Origin: Lentibacillus sp. JNUCC-1
Lineage (GTDB): Bacteria > Bacillota > Bacilli > Bacillales > Amphibacillaceae
Direction: 5' to 3'
Assembly (NCBI RefSeq): GCF_009741735.1
Contig: NZ_WHOH01000001.1
Coordinates: 558,001 to 622,000, forward strand
DNA length: 64,000 bases
Both the position numbers and the translations under genes were made by a program. Positions 16,730 to 26,551 of the stretch are shown here, piece by piece (within the stretch, counting starts at the first letter, position 1; each line of letters opens with the position of its first letter). The notes below the pieces were generated by a model that saw only the letters and a list, made by a program, of their open reading frames with translations, had not been told where the DNA came from and did no database searches.

Positions 16730-17747
16730 CCAAGTTGTAGAACTTAGAAAACCCCATTCGGCTCACCAAGATGAAGAAACACTTATCTCCATTAGAAATG
16801 TAAAAAAATACTTTCCAATCAAGGGCGGCGTCCTGAAGCGGACTATTGGCCATGTAAAGGCAGTCGACGATGTATCCTTCGACATCAAGCAAGGTGAAAC
16901 TCTCGGAGTGGTCGGTGAATCCGGTTCCGGAAAGTCCACGCTGGGCCGTGTCATACTTCGCTTGCTCGAGCCAACTGATGGGAAAATACTTTTTAAGGGA
17001 GAGGATATCGCTCATATCAGTAACCGGAAAATGCGAACTTTCCGTAAAGATATGCAAATCGTTTTCCAAGACCCTCTTGCTTCCCTTAATCCTAAAATGA
17101 GTGTCGGAGAATTGATTGAGGAACCACTTCTCGTTCAGACCTCCGTATCTAAAGCAGATCGCAAGAAAAAGTCAATTGAGTTATTGAAAAAGGTCGGACT
17201 TAGAGAAAGCGACCGCACAAAGTATCCGCATGAGTTTTCCGGTGGTCAGAGACAGCGCATCAGCATTGCACGGGCACTTGCTTTAAATCCTGATTTCGTC
17301 ATATGCGATGAGCCCGTTTCAGCACTCGATGTCTCTATTCAGGCACAAGTGCTCAACCTAATGAAAGACCTCCAGGATGAATTTGGTTTGACGTACTTAT
17401 TCATTGCCCACGACCTTGGTGTCGTCAAACATATCAGTGATCGGGTGGCAGTCATGTATTTGGGAAGAATTGCAGAGATCGCGCCCAAACATGCCATTTA
17501 CAATGATCCCAAACATCCGTATACACAGGCCCTTCTGACCTCAATTCCTGTAGTTGATACAGGAGAAGAAACCGTTCAGCGGGAAAAAGTGAAGATCTCT
17601 GGTGAACTTCCAAGTCCTTCTAACCCACCATCAGGCTGTGCGTTCAGAACACGTTGTCCGCATGCACATGATAGATGTGCAGTAGAACGTCCGGATCTCA
17701 CAGAGCTTGAAAGTGGTCATTTTGTAGCTTGCCACTTATATACATGA
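16713..17747 (+). CDS. oppF: Oligo/dipeptide ABC transporter ATP-binding protein (OppF type)
   Basis: A 344-residue ATPase, partner of OppD. Walker [11 protein letters not shown], signature FSGGQRQR, Walker B FVICDEPVSALDVS, H-loop AHDLG, and the C-terminal GCAFRTRCPHAHDRC cysteine cluster. ATG 16713 is 8 nt after GGAGG; upstream in-frame ATGs lack a site. The overlap with oppD implies coupled translation. Confidence 0.92.
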   Translation: MTTSNNQVVELRKPHSAHQDEETLISIRNVKKYFPIKGGVLKRTIGHVKAVDDVSFDIKQGETLGVVGESGSGKSTLGRVILRLLEPTDGKILFKGEDIAHISNRKMRTFRKDMQIVFQDPLASLNPKMSVGELIEEPLLVQTSVSKADRKKKSIELLKKVGLRESDRTKYPHEFSGGQRQRISIARALALNPDFVICDEPVSALDVSIQAQVLNLMKDLQDEFGLTYLFIAHDLGVVKHISDRVAVMYLGRIAEIAPKHAIYNDPKHPYTQALLTSIPVVDTGEETVQREKVKISGELPSPSNPPSGCAFRTRCPHAHDRCAVERPDLTELESGHFVACHLYT

Positions 17748-17842
17748 ACATCAACTGACTATTTTAGGAGGTGATAGCCGGCGATTAAAGGGTTAACAGT
17801 TATTGTGCAGTCGGTCATTATTTAAAAAGGGGAATTACATTG

Positions 17843-19666
17843 ATGAAACGTTTCAGATTGGGATTTATTCTGTTTGTCCTATTGTTTGCGTTCGCATTCC
17901 TGCTCGCCGCATGCAGTGATGACACAACTAGTGATGATGGTGGCACAGCGAACGATGGTGATCAAACAGAAAATAACGGCGGTAATAATGATGACGGGAA
18001 CAATGAAGAACCTGCAAATGACGAACCACAGATGGGTGGCACAATTACAGGTGCTATGGATACTGCCCCATCCGGTGTCTTCAACCCGATATTCTACGAG
18101 GAAGCGTATGAAGCGAATATCATAGATTTTACACACGAAGGCCTTCTTAGTCAGAATAAGGATCTGGAATTTATCGAAGGTCTCGCAACCGACTGGACAA
18201 TTAACGACGATCAGACAGAAATCACTCTGACCCTCACAGAAGGTGTTACATGGCATGACGGCGAACCTTTTACTGCTGAAGACGTTGTGTTTACGTATGA
18301 GTCTATCGCGAGCCCTGGCTATATTGAAGCTGGCGGTGTCAGACAGGAATACGCAAATAAACTCGTTGGCTATGAAGCATTCGAAGGCGGCGAAACTGAT
18401 GAATTTGAAGGCGTTGTTGCAGAAGACGATCTTACAGTCACATTCAAGTTTGAAGAACCAAACGTCACCATCTTGAAAGATGTTTCGTTCCCGATCGTTC
18501 CAAAACACGTTTTTGAAGATGTGCCGATTGAAGAAGTGCCTGAGCATGAGGCGACACTCGATCCCGGCAAGGTCATCGGAACTGGTCCTTTCAAGTTCAC
18601 AGAAATGCTTGAGCGCGAGCAGTACGTCCTGGAAAAGAACCCTGATTACTGGCAAGGCGAACCATATCTTGACAAAATTGTTTGGCGTATCGTTGACCAG
18701 GCTGTAATGCTCGGCTTACTTGAAAAAGGCGAAATTGACTTTATTGCTGATCCAAACGGGGTCCCGCCTGCTGACTTTGAAGATGTGGAAGGCATGGATC
18801 ACGTTGAGATCATTGAACAAACAGACTTTGGTTATCAGCTGATGGGCTTCAAGATGAATCACCGTACAGCTGACGATGTAGAGTCGGGCGCACTTGAACC
18901 TGATAACTGGGTTGAAAACGAAGATATGAATGAGCAGCTTGTTCGTCAGGCTATGGCATATGCGGTTGACCGTGAAGCGATTGTAAGTGAACTCTTGATG
19001 GGTCACGGAACAGTCATTAACGCACCAATTGCACAACAGTTCTGGGCGTATGACGGGGACGCTGTAACAAATTACACATTTGACCAGGAAAAATCTGAAG
19101 AATTGCTTGACGAGGCGGGTTACGTCGATACAAACGATGACGGTTTCCGCGAAACACCAGATGGCGAAGAATGGGTTGTTAACCTGAACTATCCGACTGG
19201 CAATAAATTACGTGAGCGTGTTGCGCCGATCCTGGCAGACTTCTTTGAACAAGTCGGGATTAAGATGGATCTGAGACAGCCGAAAGAAATGTCAGCTTAC
19301 GTTGAGGATTTAACCAATGACAACACAGACTGGGATCTGTATCTGATTGGTTGGAGCCTCGGCAGCGGCGACCCTGATCCATCAGGGTTGTGGACTACAA
19401 AAGCCGGCTACAACTTCTCACGCTGGAACAATCCGGATTCTGACCAGCTGATATCGGATGCTATGAAAGCACCTGAAGCATTTGAACAGTCCTATCGTGC
19501 AGAAAAATATTCAGAGTGGCAGTCTCTCTACTCTGAAGATTTGCCAGCATTGCTGTTGTTTGCACAAAATAAGATCTATGCACACAACAAAAACTTGAAC
19601 GGCGTTGATCCAATGCCATATTCCATGATCAACGATCCACACCTATGGTGGTTGACTCAAGAATAA
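17843..19666 (+). CDS. oppA: Peptide-binding lipoprotein (solute-binding family 5)
   Basis: A 607-residue extracellular binding protein. The signal peptide ends at lipobox LAAC, followed by a long Asp/Asn/Gly/Glu tether (about residues 25-65) and the family-5 fold: ITLTLTEGVTWHDGEPFTAEDVVFTYE and GTGPFKF, with the NLNYPTGNKLRERVAPILADFFEQVGI segment in the second lobe. ATG 17843 follows AAGGGGA. The acidic composition fits a salt-adapted secreted protein. Within the opp operon it is the ligand receptor; dipeptides or oligopeptides are likely but not proven. A hairpin after it may raise its output relative to the permeases. Confidence 0.9.
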   Translation: MKRFRLGFILFVLLFAFAFLLAACSDDTTSDDGGTANDGDQTENNGGNNDDGNNEEPANDEPQMGGTITGAMDTAPSGVFNPIFYEEAYEANIIDFTHEGLLSQNKDLEFIEGLATDWTINDDQTEITLTLTEGVTWHDGEPFTAEDVVFTYESIASPGYIEAGGVRQEYANKLVGYEAFEGGETDEFEGVVAEDDLTVTFKFEEPNVTILKDVSFPIVPKHVFEDVPIEEVPEHEATLDPGKVIGTGPFKFTEMLEREQYVLEKNPDYWQGEPYLDKIVWRIVDQAVMLGLLEKGEIDFIADPNGVPPADFEDVEGMDHVEIIEQTDFGYQLMGFKMNHRTADDVESGALEPDNWVENEDMNEQLVRQAMAYAVDREAIVSELLMGHGTVINAPIAQQFWAYDGDAVTNYTFDQEKSEELLDEAGYVDTNDDGFRETPDGEEWVVNLNYPTGNKLRERVAPILADFFEQVGIKMDLRQPKEMSAYVEDLTNDNTDWDLYLIGWSLGSGDPDPSGLWTTKAGYNFSRWNNPDSDQLISDAMKAPEAFEQSYRAEKYSEWQSLYSEDLPALLLFAQNKIYAHNKNLNGVDPMPYSMINDPHLWWLTQE

Positions 19667-19688
19667 CATCCGTATGTACTGTTAAACG

Positions 19689-19722
19689 AAAGCGTGCGGT
19701 GCTCGCCGCATGCTTTTGTTTT
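19689..19722 (+). terminator. Intra-operon terminator/attenuator after oppA
   Basis: AAAGCGTGCGG / CCGCATGCTTT stem (one G-T pair) with a 6-nt loop, then TGTTTT. It lies between oppA and oppB, a place where partial termination is common. Confidence 0.65.
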
Positions 19723-19774
19723 AACAAATTGTACGATAAAACCACCAGCTGAAAGGATCAAAGGGGGTAGATCC

Positions 19775-20743
19775 ATGTACCAATACATCATCCGCCGTAC
19801 ACTCGTCTTTATTCCAATGCTTTTTGCTTTGACCATCATCGTGTTTGGCCTTGCACAACTGGCGCCTGGAGATGCTCTAACAGGCAAATCTCTGGCAGAT
19901 CCTGATGTTGATCCGGAGGTGTACGAGCGGCAGCGTGAAGAGCTCGGTTTGAATGACCCGATCCCTGTTCAATACGGACGCTGGATTACAAATGTAGCCA
20001 AGGGAGACCTCGGTAAATCGCTCGTATTTAATGGACGCTCTGTCACGGAACTCATCAAAGCTCGTTTTGCCAACACGCTTTACTTAGGTTTATTTTCCTT
20101 GATCATTACGATTATAGTGGCGATACCCATCGGCATATACTCAGCCAAACACCCCTATTCTCTTCTGGATTACGGTGCCACAGGATTCGGGTTCTTGGGA
20201 CTGGCCATACCCAACTTTTTCTTTGGTTTGATTGCCATTTACATTCTTTCAATCAAGCTCGGTTGGTTCCCTGCACAGGGTACGTTGGATGCGCCTGGTA
20301 TGACAGGTTTTGAAGCTTTATTCAGCCGATTGCATCACATGGTTCTCCCAGGCATAACACTTGGTTTAGCCGGAACTGCGACCTATATGCGTTATATGCG
20401 TTCTGAAGTACTCGATGTTCTTGGCAGCGACTATATCCGCACAGCGCGGGCAAAAGGCATGTCTGATAGTGATGTGCTGTATAAACATACTTTAAGAAAT
20501 GCGCTGATCCCGATCATTACGCTGATGGGCTTTGAAGTCGGAATGCTCTTGAGTGGTGCGGTTATTACTGAACAAGTGTTTCAATATCCGGGACTTGGCA
20601 CTTTATTTTTAAGTTCCGTTGTTAACCGGGACTTCCCTGTTGTTATGGCTATTGCAATGTTATTGGGTATCTTGATTCTTGTCGGCAACCTGCTGGCAGA
20701 CATATTTTACAGTATCATCGATCCCAGAATTCGCTATGATTGA
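19775..20743 (+). CDS. oppB: Oligo/dipeptide ABC permease (OppB/DppB type)
   Basis: A 322-residue permease with six helices. Typical features: the N-terminus MYQYIIRRTLVFIPMLFALTIIVFGL, the APGDALTG segment, and the EAA loop DYIRTARAKGMSDSDVLYKHTLRNALIPIIT. ATG 19775 follows AAAGGGGG. It pairs with OppC 12 bp downstream. Confidence 0.92.
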   Translation: MYQYIIRRTLVFIPMLFALTIIVFGLAQLAPGDALTGKSLADPDVDPEVYERQREELGLNDPIPVQYGRWITNVAKGDLGKSLVFNGRSVTELIKARFANTLYLGLFSLIITIIVAIPIGIYSAKHPYSLLDYGATGFGFLGLAIPNFFFGLIAIYILSIKLGWFPAQGTLDAPGMTGFEALFSRLHHMVLPGITLGLAGTATYMRYMRSEVLDVLGSDYIRTARAKGMSDSDVLYKHTLRNALIPIITLMGFEVGMLLSGAVITEQVFQYPGLGTLFLSSVVNRDFPVVMAIAMLLGILILVGNLLADIFYSIIDPRIRYD

Positions 20744-20754
20744 GGTGAGCGTAT

Positions 20755-21684
20755 ATGCAGTCGACCCAGCACGAACCGGCATCGTATCAAACAGAGCCGG
20801 AGCATCACCCAAAAGAAGAACAACATAAAAGCAGAAGCCCCTTTCAACTGGCCCTGCGCCGTTTTATGACCAATAAACTGGCCGTAATCAGTGTGTTCGT
20901 ATTGGTTGCAATCATTATGCTATGTGTTCTCGCACCACTTTTCACCGAACACGATCCAGAGAAGACGAACCTGTTGAAAATTGAAAAGCATCCTGACGAG
21001 GAACATATCCTGGGAACAAATGGACAAGGTCAGGATAACTTTTCCAGACTACTGTATGGCGGACGCATATCGTTGATTGTCGGCTTCAGTGCCATGATCT
21101 TCACTCTGGTAATCGGCGTCATTCTTGGATCTTTGGCTGGTTACTACGGTAAAATTGTCGATAGTATCATTATGCGTGCCGCAGACATTATGCTGATGTT
21201 GCCTTTTCTCGTACTTGCTTTGACCATTATGGCGATTGTCGAACGCGTGACCATTCCGTTTTTTGTCACGATCATCGCGCTGACAACATGGCCGAACCTG
21301 ACCCGGATCATTAGAGGCACTTATCTATCCTTGAGGGAACAGGAATTTGTGCTTGGCGCGCGTGCCATTGGTGCCAGAGATTCACGGATTGTATTCAAAC
21401 ATTTTATCCCGAACGCGATTGGTCCAATTGTGGTTAACGCGACTTTAATGATGGCCAGTTACATCATCATTGAATCTGGTCTCAGCTTTATTGGCTTCGG
21501 AATTCCACAGCCAACACCAACATGGGGCAACATGATTTCCGAAGCGCAAAACGTCCGCATCCTGCGCGACCACCCAGAAGCCTGGATCCCACCCGGCCTT
21601 GGCATACTCATCACAGTCCTCGCCATCAACTTCATAGGCGACGGCTTAAGAGACGCCTTTGACCCGAAAAGCTCAAGGCGATAA
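20755..21684 (+). CDS. oppC: Oligo/dipeptide ABC permease (OppC/DppC type)
   Basis: A 309-residue permease. A 35-residue hydrophilic N-terminal tail precedes the first helix; LGTNGQGQDNFSRLLYGGRISL is the family N-domain and FVLGARAIGARDSRIVFKHFIPN the EAA loop. It ends with the usual FIGDGLRDAFDPK. The start follows GAGGTG. It is the last gene of the operon; a terminator follows. Confidence 0.92.
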   Translation: MQSTQHEPASYQTEPEHHPKEEQHKSRSPFQLALRRFMTNKLAVISVFVLVAIIMLCVLAPLFTEHDPEKTNLLKIEKHPDEEHILGTNGQGQDNFSRLLYGGRISLIVGFSAMIFTLVIGVILGSLAGYYGKIVDSIIMRAADIMLMLPFLVLALTIMAIVERVTIPFFVTIIALTTWPNLTRIIRGTYLSLREQEFVLGARAIGARDSRIVFKHFIPNAIGPIVVNATLMMASYIIIESGLSFIGFGIPQPTPTWGNMISEAQNVRILRDHPEAWIPPGLGILITVLAINFIGDGLRDAFDPKSSRR

Positions 21685-21724
21685 TAAACAAACCACCGGC
21701 ATAGGAAAAACTGCATTTAAAAAT

Positions 21725-21768
21725 AAACATCGAGTATCTGCCAAATATGGTAGATACTCCATGTTTTT
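21725..21768 (+). terminator. Terminator of the first opp operon
   Basis: AACATCGAGTATCTGCC / GGTAGATACTCCATGTT stem (one mismatch, one G-T pair) followed by a T-run at about 21763-21769, about 40 bp after oppC. Confidence 0.75.
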
Positions 21769-21796
21769 TATAAGGGATTTAGTATCTAGTAGACAC

Positions 21797-22194
21797 AAAC
21801 TGCGAACTAGAGAAAACTCGAATCAAATATTTTAGAAGAAACCTCACTTACTTAACGAGAAGGACACTAACCATCACAATGAGAGTACCGTGATTTGCGC
21901 TGCGGAAAGACCACCGCTGTGGGGTCTTCGGACTCGTGCTGTTCCCGCAGGAGTCGACTTCCCTCCGCTCCAATCACTCTATGTAATTCAGTGGCTAGGA
22001 CGGTTCTACTCACATAAGAGTTAGAAAATAACCTCTCATACCTAGCTCGGGGAAAACACGGAGACTCCCGTGGGAGCAAAAGCCTAGATGAGACCCCGGA
22101 GCGCGCAGCGCGAGGAGGCTCATCAGCGCCCACTGGACGCGGAGTGTTTTCCCCGAGCGGTTGCCAGAAGCAGTCATAAGTTAGTTCGCAGTTT
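21797..22194. repeat. Structured terminal-inverted-repeat element, copy 2
   Basis: A 398-bp element with inverted AAACTGCGAAC(T)A ends, closely related to copy 1 (5614-6069) over the 270 bp on the right. The long-arm hairpin CTCGGGGAAAACAC / GTGTTTTCCCCGAG is kept. It is GC-rich against AT-rich flanks. Its left part differs from copy 1: where copy 1 has the 21-nt array, this copy reads GACCACCGCTGTGGGGTCTTC, itself a small hairpin. With the opp terminator it fills the 590-bp gap before the amidohydrolase genes. Confidence 0.65.
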
Positions 22195-22276
22195 ACTTTT
22201 ATTATGCCTTAAAAGCATCAATATTTTAAGCAACTACTATACTAGAATACCATTCTCTGTTATTGTTTCATATCCA

Positions 22277-23500
22277 TCAGGTTAGAGAACCTGACACGAT
22301 TTTACCTGCTTTCATGACGGCTTTGCGCTCGGGTCTGCGGGCGACAAGTTCTGCTGATGAAGCCACATCTGCAAATACAAAATCTGCTGCATCACCATTA
22401 TTGGGCCATTGTTTATTCCCTTGCCCATCAAGTGGCGTTACACCGCCCGTACACCACTTCAGAGCCTTTCGTAAGCTTGCTTCATCCTTCATCCCGGACA
22501 TTTCACAAAAACGGGTTGCTTTTTCCAAAACATCGCCCGTACCGAATGGGCCCCAAGAATCATAAAAACCATCACAACCAAAATGGACACCAACACCAGC
22601 AGAATCGAGAAGCTGTATCGGTGGCAAGGTCGCTGTTAAAGGAATTGTGGACATAACATCCATTCCCTGTTTTGCCATGCGGCTGGCGATTTTCTCCTGA
22701 GCAGGGAGCGGCACATCCCCAAGTGAGAAAGCATGGCTGGCTGCTGTGCGGTCTTTCCAGCCGGCATCTTCAACCAAGTCAAGCCATTTTTCAATTGTAT
22801 ACCAGCCAACATGGCCACCGTCATGAATATGAATATCGACGTCGGCGTCAAATTCAGCTGCTAGATCCATTGTCGAATGCAATGATTTTTCCACCGCTCC
22901 GTCAATACCGGCCGGGTCCAGCCCGCCGACCATAGTGGCCCCGTTTCGCATGGCTTCTTTCATAAGACTGGGAACTTCGTCATTCAATAGACCATGCTGT
23001 GGAAAGGCAATCACGTCAGCCGTCACAGCACCTTTATGTTTGTCAAGTGCAGCGAGCACCCCTTCCAAATTATCAAGACCGATATATGGGTCAATATTAA
23101 CATGGGTGCGGATATGTGTTGAACCATACGACAACAATGTCTGTATCATTAAGTCTGCACGCATTTCTGCTGTTTTAGCGAGCTCCTTTAATTCACGTGC
23201 TTCCATCTCTAATCGTTCTTTGAGATTGTTAACAGGGATCGGTGCTTTCCAGCCCACTCCCATATAGGTCTTATCGAGGTGGTTGTGCATTTCTTTAAAG
23301 GCTGGAACTGCCAGATTGCCCTTCGCATCAACTGTTTCACCAGTATGCTCCGGTAAATCTTCCTTGGCAGAAATTTGCTGCACGATCTTCCCATCTTCTA
23401 TTTTTAAATGAAATAGGTCAGTCGATGTATATGTGTAGTTGTCTTCGTCGGTATATGAACCCGTTTCCAGTTTGACATTTAATAACCATGTTGCAGTCAT
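22277..23500 (-). CDS. Cytosine-deaminase-like amidohydrolase (1)
   Basis: A 407-residue metal-dependent amidohydrolase of the CodA-like group. Metal-site motifs: HNHLDK (strand 1 His-x-His), a HIHDGG strand, the SHAFSLGD His, and the Asp of GCDGFYDSWGPFG, which matches the GHDDxxDPW motif of cytosine deaminase. A THVNIDP and IAFPQHG pair marks the substrate pocket. ATG 23500 follows GGGAAGGGG. It is a paralogue of the gene 18 nt upstream and sits in an operon after a binding-protein gene. The substrate is probably an imported cyclic or deaminable nitrogen compound; identity unknown. Confidence 0.85.
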   Translation of the reverse strand: MTATWLLNVKLETGSYTDEDNYTYTSTDLFHLKIEDGKIVQQISAKEDLPEHTGETVDAKGNLAVPAFKEMHNHLDKTYMGVGWKAPIPVNNLKERLEMEARELKELAKTAEMRADLMIQTLLSYGSTHIRTHVNIDPYIGLDNLEGVLAALDKHKGAVTADVIAFPQHGLLNDEVPSLMKEAMRNGATMVGGLDPAGIDGAVEKSLHSTMDLAAEFDADVDIHIHDGGHVGWYTIEKWLDLVEDAGWKDRTAASHAFSLGDVPLPAQEKIASRMAKQGMDVMSTIPLTATLPPIQLLDSAGVGVHFGCDGFYDSWGPFGTGDVLEKATRFCEMSGMKDEASLRKALKWCTGGVTPLDGQGNKQWPNNGDAADFVFADVASSAELVARRPERKAVMKAGKIVSGSLT

Positions 23501-23518
23501 GTTCAAAGCCCCTTCCCT

Positions 23519-24727
23519 TTACCCAGATATTTTCTTTCCGCCTGATACGGTGTATTTGATTGGCTTGCGGCGTGCTATAGCTTCAGCAGAAGAAACGGCA
23601 TCCATCAGCACAAGGTTCGCTTGATCGCCTTTTTTCGGCCATACGTATTCACCGGTTGCATTCAATGGTGTAATGCCGCCACTTGCGTATTTCCAAACCT
23701 GACCAAGACCTTGTTCATCTGAAATCCTGAACCGCTCTGCCAAAACACTCAACTTTTCTACTGTATTGCCCGTTCCAAATGGACTCCAGTGATCTGTCAA
23801 ACTATCATGACCAACAGAAACCTCGATTCCATGATTGTCGAGAGTGGGAATGGGAATAGTTGGGCGATCAATCGGTACGGTTGTTGTGACGTCAATTCCA
23901 GCTGCTTTCAGAGTATCCATCATGTCCTCAAGCGGTTTGCCATCAATATCCCCAAGAGCAATGGCATGGCTGATGGTTACACGTCCTTCGAGCCCATGCT
24001 GATGCGTCAGGGCCGCGACTTTCTCAAAGTTGTAAAACCCGAGTGTGTCTTTATCATGTAAATGGATATCCACTCCGGCATTGGCCTCTGCTGCAATGTC
24101 GAAAGTCAGTTCAAGTGATTTGTCCAGATCCAGATCAACTGTTGCTGGATCAACACCGCCAACATGGGTCGCACCCATCTTCATAGCTTCCCGCATGATC
24201 GCTTCAGAATTTGACCTCAGTAAGCCATGTTGCGGGAAGGCCACAATTTCATATGTGATTTGATCTTCATATTTTTTCAGCACCTTAATGGTTGCTTTAA
24301 GATTTTCCAGTCCAATAACCGGCACAATGTTGCAATGTGTGCGGATATGCGTATGGCCTTGATCAATCAAGTGTTTCACCATAATTTCTGCGCGTTCCTC
24401 AACTTTATCAAGCTGTTTCGGCAAAAGGTCCTCTTCTTCTTCTATTCTTGTCAAAATCCCTTTCGTAATCGGCTTACATGCCTTCCACGGACCGCCAAAG
24501 TACGTTTTATCAATATGGATATGCATTTCCCGTAAGCTTGGCAGACAAAGAGCCCCTTCAGCATCAAGTGTCTCCGTTTCATTGACAGGCTCTATGTGGT
24601 CAGCAATATCTGTGATCACACCATTTTCAATGCGAATGTCTTTTTGTGCAGTTTCTGTTGTGGCCGGCTGCTTATTCTTGTTCAAACCTGTTTCGAGGCG
24701 AACATTTTTCAGTAATAGATTCCCCAT
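23519..24727 (-). CDS. Cytosine-deaminase-like amidohydrolase (2)
   Basis: A 402-residue amidohydrolase, paralogue of the gene downstream. Motifs HIHIDKTYFGGPWKA, THCNIVPVIGLENL, IVAFPQHGLL, DIHLHDKD, SHAIALGD and GHDSLTDHWSPFGTGN correspond to the metal and catalytic positions of the CodA family. The start follows GGAGGGT. Two tandem paralogues may act on successive intermediates or on different substrates brought in by the neighbouring importer (inference). Confidence 0.85.
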   Translation of the reverse strand: MGNLLLKNVRLETGLNKNKQPATTETAQKDIRIENGVITDIADHIEPVNETETLDAEGALCLPSLREMHIHIDKTYFGGPWKACKPITKGILTRIEEEEDLLPKQLDKVEERAEIMVKHLIDQGHTHIRTHCNIVPVIGLENLKATIKVLKKYEDQITYEIVAFPQHGLLRSNSEAIMREAMKMGATHVGGVDPATVDLDLDKSLELTFDIAAEANAGVDIHLHDKDTLGFYNFEKVAALTHQHGLEGRVTISHAIALGDIDGKPLEDMMDTLKAAGIDVTTTVPIDRPTIPIPTLDNHGIEVSVGHDSLTDHWSPFGTGNTVEKLSVLAERFRISDEQGLGQVWKYASGGITPLNATGEYVWPKKGDQANLVLMDAVSSAEAIARRKPIKYTVSGGKKISG

Positions 24728-24780
24728 TTTTACCCTCCAATTTCCAAAGGGAGAGAATAACTCTCCCCCTGGTACTTGAT

Positions 24781-26358
24781 TTACTTTGTTAAGGTTGCTT
24801 CATTGATGTCCAAATACCCAACAGGTGTCACTTTGAAGTTTTGCACTGCCTCATTTGCTGCGGCAAGCTGCTCGTAATTGCGAATCGGAACGTACACAGC
24901 ATCTTCCAGTTCTATTTGTTGTGTTTTTTCATAGATTTTGTCTCTTTTTTCCTGATCGGATGTGGCTCGTCCCTTTTCTATTAACTGGTCGACCTCATCA
25001 TTCGAATAGAAGAAAGTGTTGCCTGCAGAACCGTGTGAATCTGTGTGGAAGAGGTTGTACTGGTTATAGTCCCCATCACCTGTCGCATTTCCCCAACCGC
25101 TGATAAACATATCATTCTTTCCTTTATCCAATGATTCTATAAATGAACCGTACTCCAATACTTGAATGTTAACATTCAGACCAATCCCTTTCAATTGCGA
25201 CTGAATGACTTCAGCCATGTCAACACGCTCTTTACGATCATTGGTAATAAGAGTGATCTCTTTCGATGTATCAAACCCACTCTCTTTCACAAGGTCTTTT
25301 GCTTTATTAAGATCATAGTCATATGGTGTGGCATTTTCACTATAGCCGATCACATTTGGACTCATAGCTGAATTGGCAAGTGTGCCGACGTCATTGTAAA
25401 TTCCTTCTATAATCGCTTCTCTTTCAATTGCATGGCTGACAGCTTTACGCAATTTCACATCATCAAAAATGTCTGATTCAACATTAAAACCAAGAAACTC
25501 TACTGCCAGGCCCTCAACACGCTCAATTCTCATATTATCTGCACTTTCGACCCGTTCAATATCATTGACGGGCACCTGGTCAGAAATGTGGGCTTCCCCT
25601 GTTTCGAGCATCGCCAGTCGAGTGGCATCTTCAGGTACAACTTCAAAAACGACTTTAGAGACATTGGCCTCTTCACCCCAGTAGTCATCGTTTTTCACGA
25701 GTGTGATATCCTGGCCGGAATTCCAATTCTCAAACTTGAATGGACCCGTTCCATTTGGTTTCTTTGACAAAGAATCCGGATCGTTTTCCAATATTTCAGG
25801 GTTCAAAATACTTGCTTCCTGACTCGACAGGATAGACAACAGCGGTGCATATGGTTCTGACAGAAGCAGCTGAACGGTGGAATCATCAACGACTTTAACT
25901 TCTTCAATCATACTGATCTTGTCTCTTTGTGGAGAACCTGTTTCAGGATCAAGCAGTCTGTCATAGGTTGCTTTCACCGCATCTGCATTAAATGGGGTCC
26001 CGTCATGGAAAGTAACATCTTTCTGTAATTTAAATTCCCATGTTGTATCATCCAATTGATCCCAGGATTCAGCCAGCTTTGGCACAATATTCATCTCCTG
26101 ATCAAATTCGACGAGGGTTTCATACACCTTACCGTGCAGGACGTTGGCAGTTTTGATATTCGTTATAAAGTGCGGATCCATATTAGTGGCATCAGATTGC
26201 ATGGCTATTTTAAGTGTGCCGCCCTTTTTTTCCGCTGCCTTTTCGCCCGAATCACCTTTAGCCTCAGTATCTCCCCCACCTGTTGAACAGGCACTCATCA
26301 GTAAAATACTGAGCAGCACCACCATCATTGCTGCGTTATACATGAATCTTCTTTTCAT
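24781..26358 (-). CDS. ABC binding lipoprotein, family 5
   Basis: A 525-residue extracellular receptor. Signal peptide and lipobox (LLMSAC, Cys24), a Gly/Glu/Lys tether, then the family-5 fold: GGTLKIAMQSDATNMDPHF, WEFKLQKDVTFHDGTPFNADAVK, GTGPFKF and LRKAVSHAIERE. It heads the minus-strand operon with the two amidohydrolases and is divergent from a permease/ATPase set, so it very likely feeds that importer. It resembles the second receptor at 33291-34886. The ligand is unknown; a deaminase substrate is more likely than a peptide from context. Confidence 0.9.
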   Translation of the reverse strand: MKRRFMYNAAMMVVLLSILLMSACSTGGGDTEAKGDSGEKAAEKKGGTLKIAMQSDATNMDPHFITNIKTANVLHGKVYETLVEFDQEMNIVPKLAESWDQLDDTTWEFKLQKDVTFHDGTPFNADAVKATYDRLLDPETGSPQRDKISMIEEVKVVDDSTVQLLLSEPYAPLLSILSSQEASILNPEILENDPDSLSKKPNGTGPFKFENWNSGQDITLVKNDDYWGEEANVSKVVFEVVPEDATRLAMLETGEAHISDQVPVNDIERVESADNMRIERVEGLAVEFLGFNVESDIFDDVKLRKAVSHAIEREAIIEGIYNDVGTLANSAMSPNVIGYSENATPYDYDLNKAKDLVKESGFDTSKEITLITNDRKERVDMAEVIQSQLKGIGLNVNIQVLEYGSFIESLDKGKNDMFISGWGNATGDGDYNQYNLFHTDSHGSAGNTFFYSNDEVDQLIEKGRATSDQEKRDKIYEKTQQIELEDAVYVPIRNYEQLAAANEAVQNFKVTPVGYLDINEATLTK

Positions 26359-26457
26359 TTACCCCACTCCTTTATGATGTTTTATGAAGCTTATCAAATA
26401 GTATAAATTATTTCCCGAGACTTTTTTTGCAAAATATTTACCTTGTTTACAAAGATT

Positions 26458-26471
26458 TTTACAATTGTAAA
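26458..26471. promoter_or_regulatory. Palindromic candidate operator between divergent transport operons
   Basis: TTTACAATTGTAAA is a perfect 14-bp palindrome in the 193-bp region between the divergent binding-protein and permease operons. Related half-sites (TTTACAAAG at about 26446) lie next to it. It could bind the YesN-type regulator encoded downstream or another factor. No experimental match is known to me. Confidence 0.35.
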
Positions 26472-26551
26472 TAAAGCAATTGCAATTACCTCATAACTCT
26501 TCTATCTTTAATTATACTTACTTTTCAAATTCAATTAAGGAGGCTTACAAG

